Origin: Spongilla lacustris
Lineage: Eukaryota; Porifera; Demospongiae; Spongillida; Spongillidae
Assembly (NCBI GenBank): GCA_949361645.1
Contig: OX442416.1
Location: 5,122,629 to 5,186,628, forward strand
Length of the DNA stretch: 64,000 bases
Direction: 5' to 3'
The first letter of the stretch is position 1; every line of letters starts with the position of its first letter. The translations under genes were made by a program, and so were the position numbers. A model generated the notes under the pieces. It saw nothing but the letters and a program-made list of their open reading frames with translations. It ran no database searches and was not told where the DNA came from. Positions 1 to 11,423 of this stretch are shown here, one piece after another.

Positions 1-70
1 ACGCCTTGAAATAATTTATATTTCTTATGCAATAGTTATATATTTACATTTCCACACTGTATTGCGTGAG

Positions 71-1750
71 TCAAAGTACTTTGGGTACATTTGCATTACT
101 CTTTAATTTATCAGCATCACGTAGAAACATCGTTTCAAATGCATCATCAGTAATGGGTTCTTTGATCGGTGGCACAGAGGTATCCTTCTTCTGGTGTAAG
201 GATTTAAACCAGTTGTAACACTTTATGTACCATCCAGAAGTCTTCAATATTGTCATAGCCTTCCATGTTCCATAGAGCACATAGCAAGCCAAGGGTAACC
301 AAATCAGCACCTGTTGAAATGCAAATACCAAAATGGATGGCTCCATATCGCCTTCATATAATGCTAACTGGTATCCATTTGTCAATCCAATAAGCAGCAG
401 ATTTATTAGTATCATGATATCAATGTAATTATACATTTTAATTTTGTACGGTTTAAGAATACCCAGAAGCATGATGAATACCACGAGAGTGGTCTGCTGC
501 ATTAGATATTGATCTGGTTTTATCGTCAACAGTGGTGTAAAGTTCAATAGTAGGCGAAGGATCAGATATAGTCCTGCAAAGTATCGCCTGTTATCCTTGT
601 AACACCCTTGAAACACGTCCAAAATCGTGCATATAAGGACAGATGGGTACCACGTTTTTTTTGTTTTAGCACACATGTATTCCAGCCATTGCAAAGGATA
701 CTGTAGTAACAGCAGAGGTATAACACACAGGATGGCCGTTATTGTGAATCCAACCACTTTATAAGGTAAGAATGCCTTGCTGTAGTACTCATATTCTCCA
801 TTTTCATACACCCTTACACTGACAACAGTACCATTCACTCCCCACACGTGTCCTGGATCGACCAGCGTGCTCACGACATCACAAAACCTGCTGTAAGAGA
901 GAACGATGAATGCGTCAAAAGCGTGAACGAAGTTAATCCTCTTTCGACAAAACTGACGTGCATATGACATTTTGCATTTCAAACGAACTTGAAACTTCAT
1001 GACAACGACAATCACTATTATGGTTAAAAGGGGAGTGGAAGCCTCTAGGAGCTTCAAACTGATGACGTCTAAACTGTTCAAGTCACTGCTCAAACAAAAA
1101 CTTGGAAGAATGTTCCCAATTATATTCAAATTCAGTACAGAATACGGTATTAAATAAGCGTCTTGGAACCTCGTGGTAACTATGGACGTTGGTTGAGCAA
1201 ACCTGGATAGGAATGCTGTTGCTGAAATCACCTGGCCAAATAAGATGAAGGCGTTAAATGCTCCCGTGGTTAGCCGAACATCACACAGTAGAATTAGTAG
1301 AAACATGACCACGATAGGCACGTAGATAGCTAATATGTAGTACACCCAGTTCCGCGTCTTGTCAACGTCGGTACAAGAGATGCATGGGTACGATATCGTG
1401 TTCAATGCAGGTCCGTATCCAGGCACACATTCTCCACAAAGAACTCCAGTCCTGTTCATTGGTGAGCAGATCATATTGTTAAGTTCGGTATTCAGATCAC
1501 TGGTCAAAATTCTAATACGAGCAAATTTGTTATAATAACAGTATTCTTGAGGGCAATGACCTACAGATAGTGTTCCATTCAAATAACCACACCATGCTCC
1601 ATTGCTCAGTAATATTTCACAAGTTCCAGGCTCGTCATCAACTTGTACCAGTTCTTGGGGGTAACGTATTGAGCAATCAGCTCCATGCGCGCTGCTTCCG
1701 CAACATACGAGCGCTAAAAAAGATAGCGGTAAGATGCTAGTCCTTTTCAT
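71..1750 (-). CDS. Cysteine-rich multi-pass membrane protein with TRP-like C-terminal half
   Basis: Single open frame of 559 residues. It starts with a hydrophobic signal peptide (about residues 1-23). A cysteine-rich extracellular part follows to about residue 127, including a segment of the form C..NRTGVLCGEC..GYG....C..C. About eight hydrophobic segments follow from about residue 135 to 505, then a short polar tail. The later membrane part carries GCYKDNRRYFAGLY and LKPYK-type motifs, which I associate with the TRP C-terminal-like proteins that are abundant in sponges and choanoflagellates. It probably sits in the plasma membrane as a channel-like or receptor-like protein; ligand and partners are unknown. 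The frame is intact and intronless, and it is the only large host-like ORF in the first 12 kb. The ATG at 1750 is chosen because it gives the signal peptide and lies about 55 bp below a TATA box. The function is inferred from family resemblance only. Confidence 0.75.
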   Translation of the reverse strand: MKRTSILPLSFLALVCCGSSAHGADCSIRYPQELVQVDDEPGTCEILLSNGAWCGYLNGTLSVGHCPQEYCYYNKFARIRILTSDLNTELNNMICSPMNRTGVLCGECVPGYGPALNTISYPCISCTDVDKTRNWVYYILAIYVPIVVMFLLILLCDVRLTTGAFNAFILFGQVISATAFLSRFAQPTSIVTTRFQDAYLIPYSVLNLNIIGNILPSFCLSSDLNSLDVISLKLLEASTPLLTIIVIVVVMKFQVRLKCKMSYARQFCRKRINFVHAFDAFIVLSYSRFCDVVSTLVDPGHVWGVNGTVVSVRVYENGEYEYYSKAFLPYKVVGFTITAILCVIPLLLLQYPLQWLEYMCAKTKKTWYPSVLICTILDVFQGCYKDNRRYFAGLYLILRLLLNFTPLLTIKPDQYLMQQTTLVVFIMLLGILKPYKIKMYNYIDIMILINLLLIGLTNGYQLALYEGDMEPSILVFAFQQVLIWLPLACYVLYGTWKAMTILKTSGWYIKCYNWFKSLHQKKDTSVPPIKEPITDDAFETMFLRDADKLKSNANVPKVL

Positions 1751-1802
1751 GCGGGAGTGCCAACAGAGACTGAGATTATATCGTTACTCAACAACGACAC
1801 CT

Positions 1803-1810
1803 TATATAGG
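1803..1810 (-). promoter_or_regulatory. TATA box of the membrane protein gene
   Basis: The minus strand reads CTATATAAG here, 53 bp above the ATG at 1750. That places a likely transcription start near 1775. No other core element was identified. Confidence 0.4.
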
Positions 1811-2266
1811 AAAAGAATTCTATTGCACACATGCACGTTAGGATCACATGTTTTCGTTGCAAACGTGGGCGCGGTAGCGGCTGTTACAATTCCGTGGACA
1901 TTAGGCCCACACGCACTACGAATGTTAATTACCTAGCAACATGACTAATCAACTCCCTAGCAACACATGTAATCCGGAAAGCAGGAATTTTAAAGCACAC
2001 CTTTCCCAATATATACGGTTTTATGGCACAGCTATGAGCAGCGAGGCATTTGAAACACTATGATACCAATTCCATTGCCTGTCTATTTATTTTTTTAAAA
2101 AAGCCATCCGGTAGTCCGGTACAAAGATAAATGACACAGCGTGTATACCCACGAATCGCACGGGTTTGTGACAAATCCCGCCTTATTTGTTCTTACTAAA
2201 ATGTTGTCATAGGAGGTGAAGAGGTTGTTTCAGAACACACCCAGACAGATTGAGCATTCCAACTCA
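1811..2266. other. Intergenic, nothing recognised
   Basis: AT-rich sequence between the membrane protein promoter and the RAG1-like relic. I see no coding frame, repeat or structured element that I can support. Confidence 0.5.
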
Positions 2267-2897
2267 TTAAAGATAGTGTCTGGGTGGCTTTAGCTGCTGG
2301 CTGTATGGGGGGGGGGGGGGGGGGGAGATCTTTATTATTGGTGGCAATGGCTCCGCAATTTCAGCAATATGGCCTGTATTTGGGCCATCTATCCTTATAG
2401 GCAGGCATACAACCTTGGAGTGCATGTGGTAAAGAGATATATGACAATTGCTAGATCTATCCGTACCTTGCACCCATCTGAACCAATCATACAGCTTCAG
2501 TAAGCACTTGGATGGGCGCTTCTCCTTTTGTGCTGCAATCTTCCTCCTTAACACCAATTGGCACTTGCTGCAGAACATTGGTGGGTGTATCTCAGGGCAG
2601 TCTTTGGATATGTCAAAGTGGAAGCAATTCCTCAGTGAATCTTGTGCACTTGTATGCACGCGTGTGGCTTTCTAGCTTAGCAGACAATACCGCTTGCTTC
2701 TTCACCCTTTGTTTAGCTTGCACCCACAGAGGTCTTCCAATTTACAGCTACTACACGCGTATCCTCGTCCCCAGGCCCTATTTTTATATTAAAGTTAGCG
2801 GGGACAAAAAATAGGATACCAGGCCCTATTTTTTGTCCCCGCTAACTTTAATATAAAAATAGGGCCTGGGGACGAGGCTACTACACGCGGTATCCAT
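2267..2897 (-). pseudogene. RAG1 N-terminal zinc-region-like relic, split by a MITE
   Basis: The minus-strand frame below 2660 contains D.S.DC.EIHPPMFC.KC......RK, followed by a W.RW......C segment. This resembles the zinc-binding region upstream of the RAG1 core (..IHP..FC..C..., W..H....C..C). A second frame at 2660-2740 supplies more of the same domain, so one or two frameshifts are needed. Skipping the palindromic insertion 2763-2877 connects to an ATG at 2897-2895 followed by a CxxC pair, consistent with the N-terminal start. No RAG1 catalytic core is visible nearby. Such RAG1-N-like domains also occur in invertebrate transposons, so this could be a transposon relic rather than a host gene. 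The downstream end runs into a G-run at 2310-2326. It is broken and not expected to make a full protein. Confidence 0.55.
2748..2893. mobile_element. Near-perfect palindromic MITE with a duplicated target of about 15 bp
   Basis: Arms 2763-2815 and 2825-2877 (53 bp each) are reverse complements around a 9-bp spacer. They begin CCTCGTCCCCAGGCCCTATT. The flanks ctactacacgcgtat (2748-2762) and ctactacacgcggtat (2878-2893) match apart from a one-base indel and look like a target-site duplication. The element interrupts the RAG1-like relic. A shorter relative lies at 63278-63335. It has no coding capacity. Confidence 0.75.
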
Positions 2898-3075
2898 TGG
2901 AAACAGTTTGTGGTTTGTTTCCGCGGCGTTGTACGAGGGCGCGTGTGAGCCTGTAGTATTCATAGCATGACTAACCACTCTTTGAACTTCACTTCTTACC
3001 TTTTAACATATGGAGTTTATATGGCGGGATTTGGTAAAAAGTAGCAAACAAATCGTCGAATTTTAGACAGGTAAG

Positions 3076-3973
3076 TATCGCGATGCGAAATAACCTTCAT
3101 CCTTAATCGTCTATATCGCGATACATCGCGATATAAGCATTTAATCGCGATATAAATATCGCGATATATTAAATTATTCATGATCAGTTATCGCTTGGTT
3201 ATTAAATGTTGGGGGTGAATAGTTATGGTTACCACGAAGGATATGGTACTGGTGTACGTGTACTTACGCTAAATGTACTTGCTACACAGACGATTTCATG
3301 AGCGTTGATCGAATAGTCTTCAAAACTGCCATATGGGAGGCTTTGCATTGGATGGCACAAAAAAAAATCAATTGTTTTTTAGCTACATGATAGCTTGCGC
3401 AATTTTCCCAAGCAGCCTGTCAGCAGAAATTGATTAGAGAAAATATGATCCATTGTAGTGGTGGAGGAATCATTCATGAGCGTTGATCGAATAGCCTTCA
3501 AAACTGCCATATGGGAAGCTTTGCATTGGATAGCACAAAAAAATATCAATTGTTTTTTAGCTACATGATAGCTTGCGCAATTTTCCCAAGCAGCCTGTCA
3601 GCAGAAATTGATTAGAGAAAATATGATCCATTGTAGTGGTGGAGGAATCATTTGCCCTACCATAGCAAGCAAGCACTTATGCATTTTTGCTTAGGTATTT
3701 TCCTTGCGCCCGTGGGGGCGTGGCATCTTGGATGAAAGGCTGCATTATATTTCCAAGACAATATTCAAACTGAACTGGTTTAACTGTAACAGTAAATTAT
3801 TGTCTTAGATATACCTAAATGTATACTTTTTCTCTGCTCGTTTTTAAATTTTATTTCTGTATATCTTTGTTTACGTCCGTACACGTTTATTTCGCGATAT
3901 GACTAAAGATTAATCGCGATATATCGCCTTTCGCGATATAAACTTTTAATCGCGATATATCGCGGCAACACTG
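3076..3973. mobile_element. Non-autonomous element built on TATCGCGATA repeats
   Basis: Clusters of the palindrome ATATCGCGATAT occur at 3076-3170 and 3895-3965. The right end read inwards is CAGTGTTGCCGCGATATATC, which resembles hAT-like termini and the MITE at 12294. The left end is not a clear match and no TSD was found, so the boundaries are approximate. The inside holds a 178-bp tandem duplication and no coding sequence. Confidence 0.45.
3297..3652. repeat. 178-bp tandem duplication
   Basis: Copy one (3297-3474) and copy two (3475-3652) are head to tail, have equal length and differ at only a handful of positions. This is a recent local duplication. Confidence 0.9.
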
Positions 3974-5133
3974 CTGTCAGTGTATATCGAGCCGATGTGC
4001 TTTTCGTTGCGCATAAGCAATATGGGATTAGTACAGTAAATGGTTGTTTTATATATTGCATCAATAGGATTTTGCATTACTGTAACGGTTTTTGCATAAA
4101 CGGCCTCCTTTAGATGTTAGTTCTATATTGAGCTTATTGTACGCCATATTTGTCAATACCGTAATTCGGTTTATTCATTAAAAAATCTATTGTCACGGAC
4201 GAAATGTTAGATATCATAATATTTATGATTCGGCAAACAGATATGAAGAAGTAAACAAAAGCGTTCTCTATGACAAACTAGGACTTTAGAGATGCATGCA
4301 AAAATTTTATCCCCCGAACATTTTATCCGGGGGATGTATAATTTGTGCTATGGTATATTTTTTCGACGGGATTATCGATCTTCAACCTGCCCTATCCGCC
4401 TAGACCCTAGACACGATATGCATGTATGTGCATGTCTCCGCATTGAAACTTCGAGTATCGATGAGCAATGGTACAGAATTTTGGTTGACTGTATCATATG
4501 CATACATATACTCTATCTATGACTATACACCTAACTGTTAGCAGAGATGACAACCCTTCGTGCACGTATATACCCTTGCTGGAACTACTACTGCAAATGA
4601 GAAGCGGGCAGTACGACAACAAAGTGATATGTTTGTGCTAAAAGGGCGCCGATGATCTATTACCGAGCAACTGGGTGAGGTACGTCTCATGGCAGGCAGA
4701 GATGGTATTGTCCGTCTCATTGCCACTACAGCAAGGGCATACCGCTTTCAAAGGTATAGTGTCCACATGTACATGTATGTATTTAGAATTGTATAGGTGT
4801 TATAACAAGGAACTATTTTAAGACAACCATGCCATTTTGCATAGGAATGAAGCCATGCTTTTTCGATACATGATTGGTAGCTTATGATACAAAGCTATAG
4901 TCTGGCGTTCCCGTCAAAGTAATAAACATTAGCGCGTTACACGAGTCATGCTCATCTGTTGCAAATCCACTGATTCATATCAATTAATGAAGTTCCTTCT
5001 TTGCCTGTGATGTGGGGTTTATGTTGCGCATGCATGCATGCAGCCCTTCACTACGTAGAATAGGTTCCTAACATGGCTTCCTAGAGTGAATGTACATCAT
5101 GATGACGACGGTATTGGTAAGGCTTATATATAC
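3974..5133. other. Intergenic, no supported gene
   Basis: AT-rich DNA with scattered short ORFs of at most 76 codons that lack codon structure or recognisable motifs. The alternating ATGCATGCATGC at about 5030 is the only notable short pattern. Confidence 0.5.
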
Positions 5134-5869
5134 AAGACGATCAGGTGCAGATGATAATGAACTAAATCAACTAATTTAGATAGTGACGTGGTGCGTCTGT
5201 TGCAGAGGAAATCACTGTTTAATTTGTGATGCATATCATCTATACATCCACCACAACTATTATGTCCTGTGGCGATCAGGAGTATGTTGTGCTATAGAGC
5301 AGGTGAAGATGAAGACTTTGATGTAGGTATATTTGGCAGTATTCGTTCCTTTCCGCATAAATAGTAACTTCCAACTTCTTAGGACCCGCTTAGAAGTCTG
5401 TTTGCCCGGCCCCATGGGTAAAATTCCTTACATGTATATACACATGCAGTATAATAATAAATATTTAATATATTAACCATTATCTAGTTTGAATGTGGTA
5501 TTTACCCTGTGTACTCTCCCCGTATTGGAACACGCAAAACGGCTACCCAAGATTATTATTTTTTTGTGGTCTCATTCAGTTCTCATAAACTGAAATTGCA
5601 TAAAATAGAGTTGCACAATTTAATAGGATCATGAAGTTAAAAAATAATGAATTTTCCTGGTCATATACCCCACACGTCTAACTTATTTTCTGGGCTGGGA
5701 AATCCCTTTAAATGTCAGGTAGGTGATTACTGTAAAATACTAGAGTATACGGACTAAATAGCTACTAAGTAGTGATATTGTCGGCCATATATAGCCCTGT
5801 ATATGTGCCAGCCTTATGTAAACTTTGCTAAAGAAACAAACACAGTTGTAAAGGAGGGAGAATGGTGCA
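5134..5869 (+). repeat. Dispersed repeat A, copy 1
   Basis: This copy matches the reverse complement of 17631-18179 plus 19479-19752. Shared landmarks are the edge at gggagaatggtgca, the segment CTACTTAGTAG..., and a stretch around 5200-5330 that reads as a short cysteine-containing frame in both copies. It is uninterrupted and so shows the empty site of the insertion in copy 2. Confidence 0.85.
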
Positions 5870-6825
5870 ATCGATCAGTCGGGTACCCGGACTTAAACCC
5901 ATTATAAAAACCATGCATCCTGCGTCCGAATAATGCAATTTTGACCCATGTTGACATATGAATTGCTTCAACATGGTTTTTGTTCGACAGAACCAGGGTA
6001 TAGAACCACATGTACATATATTCCCATCCTGGACGCACACATAGTACAATCCGGCCATGAAGGATGGTTTTTACGCTATATAAAGACGGGGTTTTGTTAA
6101 AAACAAACCTGTTGGACGTTTATAACTGTTTCCTTTCTTATCCTATAGGCAGGACATTGCACCCTAGTGTGGAGTGTCAGGAAGGGGTGGGGGAGGAGGG
6201 AGGGGGGGGGGGGACATTTTACCCCAGGGGGAGACAGTTTGCACTAGTGCAGAATGTCCGGGGGGACATTTGCACGGGGGGACCATGTCCGACCATCCAC
6301 CCTCCCACAACGGTAGAGAACATAATAGACGCATTTGCGGCATGGCATCCTCGAAAGATGAATTGGCTCTTTTACAAATGAGCAGCAATAGCAAATACAT
6401 AGCACAATTCTAATGTTTAAAAAGAGCAAATCAAACTTTTTTCGAAGGGATTCGATAATGTAACGAAGTTTCAGGAGTTCCTTCCCAGACTCCGATAAGG
6501 GAGCTTCCAGTGCATTTTTCTGAACGAATTAATGAGCGGTGAGTTCAGTACTTCCATAGCAATCGTTTGGAACATTATCGCAGCGATTTATCGGCGCTTT
6601 GAACTCTTGATCTGCATGTGGCTCCCCAGCCTCGATCTGTTTTAGTGCAGTTTTTGCGTACTTTTGGGGGGGTTAATTTCTCCGCAAAAAGCGTTGGCTT
6701 CTGAGGGTCCGCCCTAGACCCCGATGAAGGAGCTTACAGCGCTCCCCCATACCCCCTAGCTGGGCGGGAGGGGTGCCCCCCTCCCGCACCCTCCTCGGGG
6801 CGGCTCCGCCCCACCCCTGGATCCG
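5870..6825. other. Low-complexity G-rich stretch
   Basis: Contains a G-run near 6200-6213 and repeated GGGACA-type words at 6150-6300. The ORFs here are products of the G-runs. No gene is supported. Confidence 0.5.
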
Positions 6826-6841
6826 CCGCTGATGCCAGTGC
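6826..6841. repeat. hAT-like terminus (GGATCCGCCGCTG type)
   Basis: The inward reading is CAGCGGCGGATCCAGG, a terminus also seen at 17551-17567, 19463-19478 and 48579-48595. The preceding sequence is GC-rich. The matching left end was not found. Confidence 0.5.
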
Positions 6842-7477
6842 ATGTGTGTAATGCTCATGTTTGTACGAAGGGTATTTTATATTGTGTGCGGCCTGTGTCG
6901 TACGTTTGTGCATATGTGTGAGTGTGATGTTGGTGAATGCGTAACATATGTGCCTAAGTAATGCCTGTCGTTGAATACACCTTTGGATATGTCCTTATAT
7001 ATCTATTGTCAATTGAAATTAAGTTTTCGAATTTTTTTTAAAAGGGTTATTTTATTATCAACATGTGTACACATGTGTTGCGTGTTTTGTGGTTATGAGC
7101 TCAACTTTAACGCTCAGGATTGGCCCTTCAGATGGCTGTTGACTTAAGAAAAGGAATATGATTGCTTTATATTTATGAACTTTACAACTTTCAATGCGAC
7201 CTTTAATGTGCAGTATGGCTGGACCCAATTGAGAAGAAACATGTCAATCGTGGTTTTTCATTCAGTCTCTGTATTGGGTTGCTAGTGGGAATCGATTCTC
7301 TTTACTCCAAATTCTGAACTTATGCATATAATCATATACATACACTGTGCAATCAATATCCAGTGTTGTGGCATGCTTAGAACTGAGCATGCAGATTTTG
7401 ATCCGGCCCGGACATTATCTGCTAGCGGAAATTGTCTCCCATCAGCTAGCAGAAATTGTCCCGCTCCCACAAATATT

Positions 7478-7511
<34 letters not shown>

Positions 7512-8240
7512 TTTGATGCTTAGCCCTTCAGTTCCGATCAGACCTTGGAGCTTAAACCTAAATGGGGGGGGGGGGGGTGATCACTGCCAATATTCACACC
7601 CCCTATCAATCACTGAGGGAGGGAGTGGGTGGGGGGGGGGTTATGCAATGTTACAGATTATGACAGAAGACAAGTACAACCTCCATTCCATACCTTTCTA
7701 AATTACTAGGCCTGCAAATTTGATTTGTGTGGTGCATGAATATACAACATTCATAATGACAACCTTTAATAAATAAACCATTACAATAATACATAAAATA
7801 AAATACAAATGAATAAATAACATACTCAAGCACATGCACACATAAAAATATTTCAATTTACATATGTGTATCCTACTCAGATCAAACACTTCTTTAAATT
7901 CAGCATTCATGTAGCAAACTGAGATAAATGAGTCCTTTAATTAACCTCTCCAGCTGTTAATATGCGCATTTATTCATTATGATTATATACATTGCATGTA
8001 CATGTGCATGCATATAACATGAGAGCAACAGTATACTACACTACAAAAATAAAAACAAATACAGGATAAATCAAAAAATACATGTACATTTAAATATACT
8101 CAAGCACTTGCAAACATATAATAGCACATACAAATTCTTCTATTCATAAGCTGATGTGAACTGTACAGTCTGCACTGCTCCATTTCACTCTGCTTCCTCA
8201 AATGCACAGATTTGTGGCTCTTGGTACTCATCCAGTCACC
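6842..8240. other. Intergenic with homopolymer runs
   Basis: Holds a C-run of about 30 bp at 7480-7510 and G-runs near 7565-7577 and 7630-7640, with short repeats of GCTAGC.GAAATTGTC at 7410-7465. The remainder is AT-rich. No gene is supported. Confidence 0.5.
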
Positions 8241-8534
8241 GGACCTTTGCGTAATAAAATGGCAATGCTCGGAGTCATTCCTTCCCGCTCGGACAGTGAT
8301 CCTTCGGCCGATCCAGTTCCTGGTCAAACTATGCTGCCGACAGTAAGCTTGACGGAGTCTGACATACCCGGAGCCTTTTTTAATGGATGGCTTTAAAAAG
8401 GCTCTGGGTATGTCAGACTCGGTCAAACTTACTGTTGGCAGCATAGTTTGATCAGGAACTGGATCGGCCGAAGGATTAATGTCCGAGCGGGAAGGAATGA
8501 CTCCTATCATTGCCATTTTATTACGCAAAGGTCC
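8241..8534. mobile_element. Foldback element, 143-bp arms
   Basis: Arms 8241-8382 and 8392-8534 are reverse complements with about 90% identity, joined by a 9-bp loop. The outer end is GGACCTTTGCGTAATAAAAT. No clear TSD was seen. The long ORF covering it on the minus strand is a by-product of the palindrome. Confidence 0.8.
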
Positions 8535-9000
8535 GCGAACGTGACACGATGTCTCTAGGCAACCGCTGTGGTTTTTACTCCAGACGTGACGTTTATCGTA
8601 CTTCCGATCTTTCATGCAAAGGGTCCATTGTATGAATTGTGTCCAGCCGCAAACAGCAGTGTAAATTAAAGGGACTGCAGGATAAATTGTTATTACAGTT
8701 AAGGATTCCAGCTGATCAGAATCCTCAACTTCATAGTGTGTGTGTGTGTGTGTGTCAATGGCGCTTCAGGAAGCGTAATCGCATACTGTTGTATAATTTT
8801 TGCGTACACGTGCACCATCTCGTTCCCAGAGTAAACTCTTCCTCGTCCCAGACTGTCGTGTATGTAGAGTTTCGTAGATCGACTTAGTTACTACCAAGTT
8901 CTTACCTCTACGATTGGTACGTGTAGGCTGGCCACCTCACGCTACTTGCCATCTTTAGCCGAAGCCAACCTACTTGTACTTATAATTAACTTTCGTGGTT
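8535..9000. other. Intergenic; short GT run and an inverted-copy segment
   Basis: A GT run lies at 8738-8754. The stretch 8905-8960 (tacgtgtaggctggccacct) resembles the reverse complement of about 59608-59662. No gene is supported. Confidence 0.5.
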
Positions 9001-9004
9001 GCGT

Positions 9005-9200
9005 TAGGCGCAAATTGTGAATTTGCACAATTTATAAATTGCGCTGCGCATTACTGATGTGAATCCACGTATTGTGCAACAATTTATAAATCGTATTGCG
9101 CAATAATTTATAAATTGTTGCGCAATCTGTCAATCGTACTATGCACGGTCCATTTATAATTTGAGCACAAAAATTACGTTGCGCAATCTGTGAACTTCTG
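9005..9200. repeat. Degenerate TTGCGCAAT / ATTTATAAATTG repeat cluster
   Basis: At least five spaced copies of TTGCGCAA(T) alternate with TTTATAAATTG, on both strands. The cluster looks like a terminal or subterminal repeat region. Its origin is unknown. Confidence 0.5.
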
Positions 9201-9219
9201 CAACCTAGAAGCAATATCG

Positions 9220-9221
<2 letters not shown>

Positions 9222-9253
<32 letters not shown>

Positions 9254-9283
9254 GCAACCCCCCCCCCCCCCCACCCCCCCCCC
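9222..9283. repeat. G30 / C-run inverted pair
   Basis: Thirty Gs (9222-9251), then ttgcaa, then a C-run of 26 with one A. It is self-complementary and could form a hairpin or G-quadruplex structures. Confidence 0.9.
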
Positions 9284-10343
9284 TTTCAGACCCGAAATGA
9301 AAATATTAAGATTCACTAATAGGAAATTCCGAACAAAAGAGAAAGATTCGTAAAGGCGCTTCCACACTAGCAAGGCAAAGTGGCTAACCGAATCGATCCG
9401 CATTGCGATTGATTGTTATTAATAATCACACGTATAGTTATTAATCATAGATTTATATTATGTGTTTTTGATCAATCGTTCTTACGTAAGCGCGCGGTGT
9501 TTATACTCCTGAGGTTTAATTTGTCTTTAAAACTGTATTCTTTATATAAAATATCAAGCAACATAGCTTCTGTACTGATGCTAAACTAAAAGTAACGGCG
9601 ATTCTACTGAAGGTCAACGTGCGCGTGCCTCGCGTAACGGACCCGCGATTTTGTCTTGTCTTGAACGCAAGCTTTTTGTGGCATTTTCGGTCAGTGCAGA
9701 AGGTTTTACAATCTACTCTACGTGATTTAAAACGATCGCTATAGCGATTGCTTGTTCAGTGATAGCGGAGTCGATTTTCTTTCGCTCGTCACTATGCAAT
9801 TGCAATATGAATTCGAATCATAATGCAACCATGCATGAGGCGATGTAACTTAAACTGAGTCTTCTCCAATACGGCAATAAACTATAATATCACACTGCAC
9901 TGTAAAGAACAAATAATACGGATCAAGATCACGCTGCTAAGCTACTTGAGGAAGATACACAAACGCAAAGCGCTGGATTGTGCCTGTGTTTGTGTGTCTA
10001 TAGCTAGCTGTATACATGTACTAGCTGTACATGCATATTTGAAATGTTTGTGGGTGTTGTTTTCCTATAAACTGCACGGGCCAACACTTGATGGCGTGGA
10101 GGGTGCCCCTGCATGCGCATGTCCTCATCTTTTGAATAAAAAGTATGGCAAGGAGCCTATCACATCACCTTGACTTCAGTAGTTGCTGTTCAGGACTATA
10201 GTAAATGCCTTATATAGGCTTTGTGTATGTATATAAAAATGCAGTAGCATTCTCTGATATATCAAGTTGGTGATCTCTAGCACTCCTTAATAGTACAGAT
10301 TGCTAGATCCTCTCTATCATGCAACAATGTAGGGATGGTCGGT
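9284..10343. other. Intergenic, nothing recognised
   Basis: AT-rich with no repeat or coding frame that I can support. Confidence 0.45.
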
Positions 10344-10635
<292 letters not shown>

Positions 10636-10674
10636 CTTACGTGATGCCAACCACAGCTTTTTGGTTGTGCATTA

Positions 10675-11200
10675 ATCAATATTCTTCCAATGCATTCCTT
10701 ACATAATATTGTGACTCAAACTCAAACAACCATTCCCTATCATTACTACATGTAAAACCAATCTGACACCCCAGTGAGTATGGTGTTCCTGGTAGGGGTT
10801 AGTTAAATATGACCACTTTTCTATATATGTTACTTTATGGTATACATGTATGAAAGTACATGTGCATACACCTTTAATTACTTCCTCATGTTCATTTACC
10901 TTGACATCCCCAACAAACAACAATGTTTGTTTAACAATAGACACAGTCTTTACTACATCAAATATTATTTCCTTTGTCCCATTCATCTGCTACAACTCTC
11001 TTTTGTTGCATGAGAACAGAACATATTAGCAATAAAAATTCTGTGGTCATGGTAGCACTAATTCAAAATCATGATTTCAGGGTAGTTTTTAATTATGTAA
11101 TGGCACACAATACATCTGGCTTCATACAGTATTTCTGAGCTTAGAAGTACACTACTCTATAGACATCTGATGCGATTTAAATATAATATTCATAATCATT
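10675..11200 (+). repeat. Dispersed repeat C, copy 1
   Basis: The left part matches the reverse complement of about 21458-21815. The right part (acatattagcaataaaaattctg onward) matches 34654-34815. It holds no gene; the 95-codon minus ORF inside is not conserved intact in the second copy. Confidence 0.75.
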
Positions 11201-11423
11201 CACGTCAGAAATGCCAGCGTGTCCAGACCACTTCATGAAGGCTGGTTCACCTTTCTTCTTGCCACTTAATAGGCAAATACCACACCCCGTTACGATTTTT
11301 GCTTTCAATTCAAAAATACTTGCAGATCATCTTCAATATATGGTATCACTTGGAGTACATATACATGTCATAGCTACTTCTCATGTAAAAATAGTACCGG
11401 TACTTTGTGTAATTTCCTAAAGG

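Noticed and set aside
8100..8615. 171-residue minus-strand ORF
   Set aside because: It runs through both arms of a foldback, so each half encodes the complement of the other; no family resemblance.
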